Of a stretch of DNA of 64,000 nt, positions 54,880 to 64,000 are shown piece by piece (positions within the stretch are counted from its first letter, which is position 1; each line of letters starts with the position of its first letter). The stretch is from Periplaneta americana. Its lineage: Eukaryota; Arthropoda; Insecta; Blattodea; Blattidae. Under the pieces are notes generated by a model that worked only from the letters and a program-made list of their open reading frames with translations, was not told where the DNA came from and did no database searches. The stretch lies in NCBI RefSeq assembly GCF_040183065.1, contig NC_091117.1:97180001-97244000 (forward strand). The letters are read 5' to 3'. Made by a program: the position numbers and the translations under genes.

Positions 54880-57800
54880 AGATTTGGTACATGGAACGTA
54901 ACTAGTCTTTATAGAACAGGAGGGGTAACATTAGTAGCAAAACAACTAGCTAGATATAGAATAGACTTCGTGGGAGTACAAGAGGTTAGGTTAGATGGGA
55001 ATGGCATATCACAAATAGGTGATTACTTATTGTATTATGGGGAAGGAAACGATAATCACCAATAATTAGGAACAGAATTCTTTATACATAAAAGAATAAA
55101 ATCAGCAGTAAAAAAGGTCGGATGTATCAGTGATAGGCTATCGAATTTAGTACTTAAGGGTAGATGGTGCGATATCGTAGTTATAAATGCTCACGCCCCT
55201 ACAGAAGAGAAAGACGACCATATAAAGGATAGCTTCTATGAGGAATTGGAACACACTTTTGATCAGTTACCTAGATATCACATGAAAGTTTTATTGGGGG
55301 ATTTCAATGCTAAAGTAGGACGGGAGGATATTTTTAAACCAACAATTCGAAAAGAGAGCCTACACGTAAGTAGTAATGACAATGGAGTTAGGTTAGTCAA
55401 CTTTGCCACATCAAAAAGTTTAATTGTCAAGAGTACAACATTCCCCCATAAGGATATACATAAATATACGTGGACTTCTCCAGACGGAATGACACATAAC
55501 CAGATAGATCACATCTTGATAGATAAAAGAAGGCACACTAGTATAGTAGACATTCGAACTTTCAGGGGGGCAGACTGTAATTCTGACCATTATTTGGTAA
55601 TTGGAGAATTAAGAGAAAGACTATCAGTAGCCAAGCGAGTAGAGCAACAAGCTAATATTAGTAGATTCAATATTCTGAAATTAAAGGACGAGGAAACTAA
55701 GCAACGTTATCAGGTTGAAATTTCAAATAGGTTTGCTGCTTTAGCAACTGCTGATGCAGCTGAGGAAGAGTTATATGTTAATAGCATGTGGGACAATATC
55801 CGAGATAATATCAAAATTGCAGCTGAGCAGAGCATAGGTTATTATGGAACTAAGAAAAAGAAACTGTGGCTTGATGAAGATTGTTCGATTGTAGTAGATA
55901 GAAGGAAACAGGCAAAACTGAAATTCTTACAGGATCCAATTGTGGAGAATAGAGATAATTATTTCAATGAAAGGTGGGAAGCAAGTCATACACTTAGGAA
56001 TAAAAAGAGAGATTACTTGAAGGAAAAACTGAATGAGGTAGAAACAAATGAAGGGTACACGGGAAAAACGATCAAGGTCCATCAAAAATCTAAATTGAGT
56101 TAATAATGCTATCTTATAGTGTTAAGGAAGTACTATCATGTGGTCTAGCTAGTAATAAGAAATCATCGTTCTTGACATTCCACTACTTCAATTTTTATTG
56201 AATACACACATAACAAAGTATTAAGTGCTTAAACTTTAAAATTCGTTTTTCTCGAAACTTTCTAAAATGGACCTTGATCGTTATTCCCGTGTACCCTTCA
56301 AATAGTAAGAATAAAAACATTCGAGATTTATATAAGGGTATAAAGGAATTTAAAAACAGGCAAGGGTAAACGTGATCAGGGATGAGAATGGTGACTTGCT
56401 TGCAGACTCTCATTCAATCCTGAACAGATGGAAAAATTATTTTGGGCATCTACTAAATATACATAGGCCAAATAGAAATGATTGGGACGAAATTCAAATA
56501 CAAACTGCTGAGCCATTTATACCGGAATCCACATTTTCCGAAGTCGAAATTGCGATAGAAAATCTGAAAAAGTACAAGTCTCCAGGTATTGATCAAATTC
56601 CAGCAGAATTAATACAAGAGGGTAGAAGGGCATTATCTAGCGAAATTTATAAACTTGTACTTGCAATTTGGGAAAAGGAAATTGTACCAGAACAATGGAA
56701 GGAGTCCATAATCGTACCTATTTTTAAGAAGGGGGACAAGACTAACTGTAGTAACTTTCGAGGAATATCACTTTTGTTGACGTCGTACAAAATTTTGTCG
56801 AATATCCTTTTGAGAAGATTAACTCCATATGTAGATGAAATTATTGGGGATCATCAGTGTGGTTTTAGGTGTAATAGATCGACTATTGATCAGATTTTTT
56901 GTATTCGACAGATATTGGAGAAAAAATGGGAGTATAAGGGTACAGTACATCAGTTATTCATAGATTTCAAAAAAGGCGTATGACTCGGTTAAGAGAGAAG
57001 TTTTATATAATATTCTTATTGAATTTGGTATTCCCAAGAAACTAGTTCAATTAATTAAAATGTGTCTTAGTGAAACTTACAGCAGAGTCCGTATAGGCCA
57101 GTTTCTATATGATGCTTTTCCAATTCACTGCGGGCTAAAGCAGGGAGATGCACTATCACCTTTACTTTTTAACTTCGCTCTAGAATAATATGCCATTAGG
57201 AAAGTTCAGGATAACAGGCAGGGTTTGGAATTGAACGGGTTACATCAGCTTCTTGTCTATGCAGATGATGTGAATATGTTAGGAGAAAAATCCACAAACG
57301 ATTAGGGAAAACACGGAAATTCTAGTTGAAGCAAGGAAAGCGATAGGGTTGGAAGTAAATCCCGAAAAAACTAAGTATATGATTATGTCTCGTGACCAGA
57401 ATATTCTACGAAATGGAACTATAAAAATTGAAGATTTATCCTTCGAAGAGGTGGAAAAATTCACATATCTTGGAGCAACAGTAACAAATATAAATGACCC
57501 TCAGGAGGAAATTAAACACAGAATAAATATGGGAAATGCCTGTTATTATTCGGTTGAGAAGCTTTTGTCATCTAGTCTTCTGTCAAAAAATCTGAAAGTT
57601 AGAATTTATAAAACAGTTATATTACCAGTTGTTCTGTATGGTTGTGAAACTTGGACTCTCACTTTGAGAGAGGAACATAGATTAAGGGTGTTTGAGAATA
57701 AGGTTCTTAGGAAAATATTTGGGGCTAAGAGGGATGAAGTTACAGGAGAATGGAGAAAGTTACACAACGCAGAGCTGCACGCATTGTATACTTCATCTGA

Positions 57801-58062
57801 CATAATTAGGAACATAAAATCCAGACGTTTGAGATGGGCAGGACATGTAGCATGTATGGGCGAATCCAAAAATGCATATAGAGTTAGTTGGGAGGCCAGA
57901 GGGAAAAAGACCTTTGGGGAGGCCGAGACGTAGGTGGGAAGATAATATTAAAATGGATTTGAGGGAGGTGGGATATGATGGTAGAGACTGGATTAATCTT
58001 GCTCAGGATAGGGACCAATGGCAGGCTTATGTGAGGGCGGCAATGAACCTCTGGGTTCCTTA
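54880..58062 (+). pseudogene. Endonuclease-reverse transcriptase ORF of LINE A
   Basis: Domains in order: apurinic-type endonuclease (54930-55800) with DFVGVQEVRLDGN, VLLGDFNAKVGRED, NQIDHILIDKRRH and GADCNSDHYLV. A basic linker (55860-56040) follows. Then comes RT (56520-57300) with KSPGIDQIPAELIQEG, IVPIFKKGDKTNCSNFRGIS, HQCGFRCNRSTID, LFIDFKK, LKQGDALSPLLFNFALE and an intact catalytic [11 protein letters not shown]. The C-terminal region (57349-58062) has YLGATVTN, VLYGCETWTLTLREEHRLRV and RPRRRWEDNIKMDL. At least five frame breaks are seen: stops near 55063, the MITE, an extra A near 56972, a TAA near 57186 and a shift near 57880. The ORF style is that of RTE-like LINEs whose copies are often mislabelled craniofacial development protein 2-like. 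Confidence 0.92.
56050..56299. mobile_element. 250-bp MITE with 32-bp inverted repeats inside LINE A
   Basis: The left end GAAGGGTACACGGGAAAAAC and the complement of the right end GAAGGGTACACGGGAATAAC match over 32 bp with one mismatch, ending ATCAAGGTCCA. The flanks are AAAT at 56046-56049 and 56300-56303. Removal restores the LINE reading (ETNSKNKNI). No coding capacity; the superfamily is unknown. Confidence 0.88.
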
Positions 58063-58091
58063 AAATCAGTAAGTAAGTATATAAGTCAAAC

Positions 58092-58430
58092 ACACGGAGT
58101 AAGGCCACTAAGGGAAAAGAACCAAAGGAGAAAGATCTAATCCAGTATGGCGTGCATCCATTGCGTAGGACTGAGAGACTCTGGTTCGATCCCCGGCCTA
58201 TAGCTAATTTTCCTCTATTAATAACAAATGGTACATATAATTGGGTCGTATATTATATAGCTTAGATTTGTGTGTCAAATCGCCTTTTCAGATATCTGTA
58301 AAATAATAATACATGTAGAATATGTCTTTCATAAATGATAAAATGTTGAAAAATGAAATATATGATACTGCAAAATGTCAATTTCAAGAAAAAGTGGTTT
58401 TGACCATGCTGTACGTCCATAGTCCAGGTA
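58092..58430. other. Spacer with a B-box-like word
   Basis: CTGGTTCGATCCCCGGCC at about 58181-58198 is a good pol III B-box match, but no convincing A box, tail or target duplication was found. It may be a SINE relic. Confidence 0.4.
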
Positions 58431-58439
58431 CACTGATTT

Positions 58440-59000
58440 CTTCTGAAACATTGGGTGTAGTTTGTTCGTATTCAGTGTCTACAAATCAGTTTTTTGGTGA
58501 TTATTGCACATATTATGTAATATCTACATACATAGTGTTCTGTCCAAGGGCTGGTCTTTCACTCCAAACTCAGCATTCTCCAATCTTTTCTATTTTCTGC
58601 CTTCTTCTTAGTCTTCATATATGATCCATATATCTTAATGTCGTCTATCACCTGATATCTTCTTCGACCCCAAACTCTTTTCCCGTTCACTATTACTTCC
58701 AGTGCATCCTTCAGTAGGCAATGTCTTCTCAGCCAGTGGCCCAACCAATTCCTTTTTCTCTTCCTGATCAGTTTCAGCATCATTCTTTCTTCACCTACTC
58801 TTTCCAACACAGCTTCATTTCTTATTCTGTCTGTCCATTTCATACACTTCATTCTTCTCCATATCGACATTTCAAATGCTTCTAGTTGCTTTTTTCATTT
58901 CGTCGTAATGTCTATGTTTCTGCCCCATACAGTGCTACACTCAACACAAAACACTTCACTAGTCTCTTCCTTTTTAGTTCTTTTTCCAGAGGTGCGCAGA
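58440..59000 (-). pseudogene. LINE family B, C-terminal fragment
   Basis: From about 58995 the minus strand reads FCAPLEKELKRKRLVKCFVL and ALYGAETWTLRRNEK, then after a stop MKCMKWTDRIRNEAVLERVG, RKRNWLGHWLRRHCLLKDAL and GRRRYQVIDDIKIYGSYMK. This is the C-terminal thumb and tail region of an endonuclease-RT LINE. It probably belongs to the same family as the RT fragment at 38840-39780. Truncated at both ends. Confidence 0.8.
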
Positions 59001-59607
59001 AGATACTCCTTTTGTTAGTATAATAGTTTTAATAAAATAAATTACAGGATCTTAATGGAAATAACACAGTGCTGAGTTACCTAGTTCCAACCATATTCAA
59101 AAATTCAAATGATAATTGAAACAATAATTAGCCTGCCACTATTATGTAACAGATGAGCTGCAGAAAATACATATACTTTTACATTTTCAGTCACTGGTGA
59201 CTTGAATGCAATTTCATAACTGTACATGTACCGGTACATCACTCATAAGGCTATTGTGTCAAGACTGTTAAATATTCTTGGTAATGCTGCTTATTTCTTT
59301 GTTAGAGTAACTATTTGTTTGATAATGTAACTCCCGCTATTAAGAACATTGCAGTTTGTTTAGAATTTTCGTGAAAGAAAAAACAGTCTGGAAATTGAAG
59401 TCGTAAAAGTGGAATGAAAGTATCGAGAGATAATATCTGGCAACTCACATTACTGAAAAAAAGTATAAGAACAGTTTAGAGAAGGCATGTTATGTTACAA
59501 GTGAAAATTTACTGAATCAACATTGTAAGCCTAATGTGTCTGCCAAGTGAAATAACAGAAATTGACTGTAAAGTATAATACTACACTGTACAAGAAGTAT
59601 TAATATA
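59001..59607. other. No recognised gene
   Basis: A+T-rich spacer, no motif on either strand. Confidence 0.55.
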
Positions 59608-59609
59608 TA

Positions 59610-60225
59610 CACGGTGATTCACAAGGATTTCCCACCACTTACGGAGCTTATTTTCGAAGACATTCTGAGCAAAAAAAAAAGGCATATAAATGTATGTCCT
59701 AATCTCAATATTTTCAGAGTTACTCTAATTTAAAGTTGTTAATAAAATACCTTTTTTCTTTAGTTTTAAGGGAAAAAAGAATATTACAAATAGAAAATTA
59801 ACTATTCAGAAGTATCATTTCTTTAATTGGCTAGTGTTGTGAAGCTAAAAATGTGTTGTTAATTGCTTTGTACAGATCTTGTTTTTCAATTTTTAACTAA
59901 ATATTATTTCATTCTTACGCACTTACCATAAAAATTGTTATGAATCATACGACTTTATGAATTTGATTCTTTACAGTTTAATTATGCATCCTAATGTACG
60001 GTCTTAAAGAATTTACAAGAGTGGCGCAATTTGTAACAATTGTTGTGATAAATGCATAAAAATGTAATTTTGTAGTTAAAAATAAAAAAAAAAAATTGTA
60101 CGAAGCAACTATGGAATTCATAACACATTTCTAGCTTCAGAATATTAGCTAATTAAAGAAGTGATATTCCTGAATAGTTCATTCGTTATCTGTAATATTC
60201 TTTTACCCTTAAAATTAAAGAATAA
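59610..60225. mobile_element. Tc1/mariner-type long-inverted-repeat MITE, right end cut by LINE E
   Basis: After a TA the left end reads CACGGTGATTCACAAGGATT. A segment at about 59770-59870 (AAAGAATATTACAAATAG ... AACTATTCAGAAGTATCATT) is inverted at about 60100-60205. The terminal part of the right arm is absent because the poly(A)-like tail of LINE E starts at about 60226. The missing end should lie beyond the far side of LINE E, outside the window. Confidence 0.65.
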
Positions 60226-61549
60226 TTTATTTATTTATTTATTCTGGTGGAGTTAAGGCCATTAGGCCTTCTCTTCCACACCACCAGAATACAATACAAC
60301 TACAAGAAAAATTATACATCTATGCAATATTAATCTACAATAGTAACGAGTTACAGAATGAATATGACATAAAAAAAAACAACTGAACATACAAATACAA
60401 ATTGAAAATAATAAAAATTAGTCTAACATATTAAATGATGCAAAAAAGAAGAACAAACAAAAAGTGAAAACATATACAACAAATACAGACACAAAATAAT
60501 AATGTCACTCAGCATTATTGTTATTAATTGAGGGACAATAAGCTGTTCTAGTATCCTGGCACAAAGACAAGAGAAATGGTTAATCTAACAAAAGGAAATT
60601 ATTGCCAAAATACTAAAGATAAAAACTTCGGCATAAATCTAGCAACTTCTCAGAAACAGATTTCGTGAGATAAAACATACTTTTCTAACTTTTAAACTGT
60701 AACAGTGTCCGGGAATCCCTGACGTCACTAGGTAACGTATTCCAGAGGCGAGGCAATGATATATTATAGGAGGATGAGTATAGAGAAGTTCTATGACGAG
60801 GAATAGAAAGGAGAGATTGATGCTGATTTCGTGAAGTAGTTAGGAACTGAAAGCATGAAGACAAGTAATTTGGAGAAGAGTTATGTAAAATATTGTAATG
60901 AAAGTGAAAGAGCGTGTATGATTCTTCGTTCCTTTAGACGAACCCACAAGAGCAGCTCAAGAGACGATTTTACATGGTCAAATTTCCGAATATTACAGAC
61001 GAATCATATACATACATTATGAACACGTTGCAATCTCTCATTTAAGTTAGAACTTAAGTTTGTTAACAAGGAATCACAGTAATCGAGATGGGGCATCACA
61101 AGTGCCTGTATAAGATTCTTTTTTAATGGAAGTGGTAGAAAGTGTTTTACGTGCTTCAAAGGGTGGAGCAGTGACAATATTTTCTTGTATGTATGGGTAA
61201 CTTGAGTGTTCCAGTTAAGATCATTATCCATAAAGATTCCAAGATTTTTTACTGTTTTGCTGTATTCAATAATTGTACAATTAAGCATGATGCTAGGCAA
61301 ATTTTTGCAGTCTACAATACTAAGAGGCCAATTATGACCCATCACTATTGCCTGAGATTTCTCTGGGTTCAGCCTCAATCCAAATTTATAAGCCCACGTC
61401 AAAATTGAGTTCAAGTCTTCATTAAATCTTTTTATTGCGTCTATCATTTCATCAGGATGAAAATGGTTGTATATTTGTAAATCCTTGGCATACATATGAT
61501 GTCTACAATGTTTTATCATTTTAGTCAAGTCATTAACATATATAATAAA

Positions 61550-62705
61550 TAGACTTTGTTGAATTGCCACACGCAGCATGCAATCAGGTTGCCGATGTAC
61601 GGTAGTATAGAGGAGATGAGCGACCGCCCGGTCTCGTAGTATAAGCAGTTCATGTTAAGAGTTGTGACCGGTCCAAATAGATACAGTTGAGCAGCTACAG
61701 CTAATGTATACCTATGTAAGCACTTGTTTTTGCATTACTATGGTTGGAATAGTCAAAGCTTAACATTTGTTCAGTGCAGACAAGAATTCAATCAAACATA
61801 CCACAATGAGAGTTTTGCTGTTCCAAACAATTGCCCCAGAAATACCCTTACTCCGCAGCCAGTCTTGACCCATTGGAAAACGTGGTTGGATGCTGTTATT
61901 TATTATGCAGAATATTACGGCAAAATAATGGAGGTAATTGATGCATTGGATAGCACAGACAGTTCCGCTGTTGCAGCTGTAAAATCATTGCCTTCTGAAC
62001 AGCTATTGGAAGATATTCTGTTCATTGATTCTAATTTTAAAATCGTGTCCAAAAGCGTCACCCTGTTAGAATCGTCTAAACTACAACTCTCAGAAGCCCT
62101 TAATATAGTGTATAAAGTATCACAAACCGTTATCCAAAATAACAATTCACTAATTTCAGAAAAGGTGAAATGTGAGTTGAGAAACATTATTGCTAAAAAT
62201 TCTGCCTATTCACAACTTCATATTATAAATGATGTACTATCAGGTCGCGACAAGACGGCTGAAGTTCGTGTACTAAAAAGTAGTGAATTTCTGTTCTTCA
62301 AGTATGCACCCATTACATCGTGTGATGTTGAACGTACATTTTCCCAATATAAAAACTGTTTGAGTGACCATTGGAGAAGGTTCACTTTGCAGTCGCTCAA
62401 AATGTACGTAACTCTTCACTGCAATGCACATATTCAAGGATGATGTGAGTATATTACATTAAATTTTAAGAGTTAAAATATCTCACTACAAAATAATTGT
62501 GTATTTACATGTTTAGATATTTCCTACTTCAATGATCATTCATTATATTTCTTGAATGCAGGATAAAGGTTTTATTGTAACCACAGTATACTGCTCAGTG
62601 TTTACATCAGAGGCATACTTCATCCGTTGCACATCCCCTTCTCATACAGTCTATAACGCGTGCGTAGTAAACCTTACGATTCTCGTGGCAATTCCACGAA
62701 GTCTA
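61550..62705 (+). mobile_element. hAT element, internally deleted, inside LINE E
   Basis: The perfect 8-bp target duplication ATAATAAA lies at 61542-61549 and 62706-62713. The ends read TAGACTTTGTTGAATTGCCA on the left and TAGACTTCGTGGAATTGCCA as the complement of the right. Removing the element rejoins GPLLFII with YVNDL in the RT. Only the C-terminal half of a transposase remains inside. Confidence 0.94.
61724..62443 (+). pseudogene. hAT transposase, C-terminal half (open frame, 239 codons)
   Basis: The frame reads QPVLTHWKTWLDAVIYYAEY, LEDILFIDSNFKIVSKSVTL and ends with the dimerisation motif APITSCDVERTFSQYKNCLS. It parallels residues in the transposase at 1904-2932 (QPVVTRWGTWIQSVVYYSKY, APLTSVSVERSFSAFK), so both are CGGBP1-like-type hATs but from different families with different ends. 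The BED finger and the first two catalytic acids are deleted. The remaining frame is unbroken. Confidence 0.88.
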
Positions 62706-64000
62706 ATAATAAACAAAAGAGGTCCAAATACTGAGCCTTGTGGTACTTCGGACTTCACGACACGCCATTCGGAGGAGGAAATACCTACTGTAACACATTG
62801 ATGGTGGTCGCGAAGATAGAAGTCAAACCAGTTGACAGCAGTGTCAGAAAGATTAAGTTGTATAAGTTTATATGAGAGAAGTTCTGTGTCTATTGTGTCA
62901 AATGCTTTACTAAAGTCAAGTAGCACCAATAATGTCAATTTTCGTTCATCAGAGGCTTGATGTATATCCTCATTGACTTTTAAAAGTGTGTAGTCATGCT
63001 GTGTCCAGTTTTGAATCCTGACTGATAATCGTCAAATAAGGAATGTTCGGTGGGGTAGTTTGTCAGTTGTTTATGTACAATACGTTCCAGAACTTTTGAT
63101 AGAGCAGGTAGAATACTGATGGGTCTATAGTCATTTGGACATGGAAGGGTCTTTAATTTTGGGAAGTGGGCAGATAAGGGCTCTCTTCCAGAGGGTTGAG
63201 TAGGATGAAATAAGAAGAGAAGCATTAAATATATGAGTGAGTGTCAGTATAATTATATCCAGTATTTTAAGCAGTAAGGTAATATTTATGCAGTCTATTC
63301 CTTCAGCTTTCGTTTTTATGCATTTCATTGTTGTTTGTACTTCATTTTCTGTCACAGAATAAAAATAGAATTTATCTGTCGTCGAACGTGGAGTCCTTAG
63401 AACGTCAACTATTGTTTATTGTTTCTCAGTTTGGTCGAGGGTCAATGACTGTGATGTTATGAAGTGATCATTTAGAGTTTCAAGCGGAATTGTAATGTTG
63501 TCACTTTGACGTCTGGAATTTCCTAGTCCTATAGTACGTAAGTCTCTCCACAATTTGGAAGAGTCAGCGCCCTGGTGTAATATGTCGTGGAAATATCTGA
63601 GTTTAGCGTTTCTAATAGCTTGTGTAGTCTTGTTACGTAGATGTTTATAATAATCATATGATGTGTCAGTCTTATGAAGTCTGTACTGTCTGTGCGCAGC
63701 ATCACGCTCTTTCACCATGGCGCATATGTCAAGAGAGAGCCAGGATGCCGGACGCTTCTTAACACGCTTTGACTTCAGAGGTACATGCTTGTCATATAGA
63801 TAATAATATATGAATTCAGTCGGTCTACTTTTTCATCAACTGAGTGTAAAGTCCATATAGATTGTCAAGGACTTTTTGCTGCGTCTGACTGGAGCTGAGT
63901 CTCATCGATACGTTTTAAGTCGCTGTATGTAATAAATTTTGATTTTGGTTTAGGGCATTTTAGGGAGTACACCAGGTATATAATATCGTGAGATGATATT

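Larger units (their letters stand above)
54662..58076 (+). mobile_element. RTE-like LINE family A, nearly full length (3.4 kb)
   Basis: A 15-bp target duplication GTATATAAGTCAAAC (54647-54661 and 58077-58091) flanks the insertion. A 5' untranslated region of ~200 bp precedes the endonuclease-RT frame. The 3' end is TTAAAATCAGTAAGTAAGTA. It contains one DNA insertion, a 250-bp MITE at 56050-56299. It is the best reference copy in the window for the fragments at 12442, 27662, 42534 and 46735. Confidence 0.94.
60960..63780 (-). pseudogene. LINE E reverse transcriptase, broken, YADD changed to YAKD
   Basis: Order along the minus strand: PASWLSLDICAMVKERDAAH and LRYFHDILHQGADSSKLWRD (pre-RT region), KTKAEGIDCINITLL, WKRALICPLPKI, PNDYRPISILPALSKVLERI, FDDYQSGFKTGHS, LLVLLDFSKAFDTIDTELL, VPQGSVFGPLLFII, then the hAT. 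After it come IIYVNDLTKMIKHC, HMYAKDLQIYNHF (catalytic box, normally YADDLQIY), GLRLNPEKSQAIVMG, KNLGIFMDNDLNWNTQV and MPHLDYCDSLLTNLS. Several frameshifts occur (63355, 63225, 62940). The change in the catalytic box and the hAT make it inactive. Confidence 0.87.
60226..64000 (-). mobile_element. CR1/Jockey-like LINE family E, runs off the right edge, split by a hAT
   Basis: The 3' end on the minus strand is a nested hairpin (outer TTCTGGTGG / CCACCAGAA, inner AAGGCC-TAAT-GGCCTT) followed by an AATAAA-type tail. Upstream, coding pieces on the minus strand run from 63780 down to about 60960. The hAT at 61550-62705 interrupts the RT. The 5' end and target duplication are outside the window. Confidence 0.88.

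Overview
This window looks like an A+T-rich insect nuclear contig made almost entirely of transposable elements (TEs). Insect origin is supported by the families present: Tc1/mariner, hAT, Helitron, Transib, tRNA-derived SINEs and LINEs with (TAAG)n- or (AATAAA)n-type tails. It is also supported by introns with GT/AG borders and by exons of two conserved animal genes. The TE mix feels like a cockroach or termite genome (Blattodea), but that is an inference from remembered repeat families, not a measured match.

Host genes. Two host loci are supportable and lie head to head about 3.3 kb apart. On the minus strand, 28234-28386 is a first coding exon of a Yurt/EPB41L5-type FERM protein. Everything to its left in the window is probably its TE-filled first intron or beyond. 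On the plus strand, 31643-32425 is a complete two-exon, 223-codon gene for an MPLKIP/TTDN1-like protein, with a housekeeping-style promoter upstream.

Left part (1-27.9 kb). A hAT element of the CGGBP1-like type with 8-bp target duplications (406-3245) is followed by a long-inverted-repeat MITE holding a SINE (3268-4287). Next is a Transib/RAG1-like element whose ends begin with CACAGTG (4356-7336). An old hAT (8869-11108) contains a SINE and a mariner-type MITE. From 12.4 to 15.9 kb an old LINE is split by another LINE, a 1.3-kb mariner and a SINE. Two ~980-bp Harbinger-like MITEs (16182-17165 and 18081-19060), a mariner remnant, a Harbinger MITE (20427-20886) and a nearly intact Tc1 element (21923-23260) follow. 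The Tc1 sits inside an uncharacterised DDE-like element. At 25739-27302 an element with 9-bp target duplications carries exact 167-bp and 57-bp tandem arrays inside a LINE.

Right part (33-64 kb). It holds several Tc1/mariner relics, one of them a nearly complete 1.5-kb element (35791-37297). There are three copies of an RTE-like LINE, including a nearly full-length one with a 15-bp target duplication (54662-58076). Two Helitrons stand exactly head to tail (47642-51572). Two internally deleted hATs follow, and then a CR1/Jockey-like LINE on the minus strand that runs off the right edge and is split by a hAT at 61550-62705.

Many element borders were fixed by reading both target-site duplications and the inverted repeats by eye. 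No database search was possible, so family names rest on motifs and remembered families. Almost every TE coding region is broken by frameshifts or stops, so these are annotated as pseudogenes.
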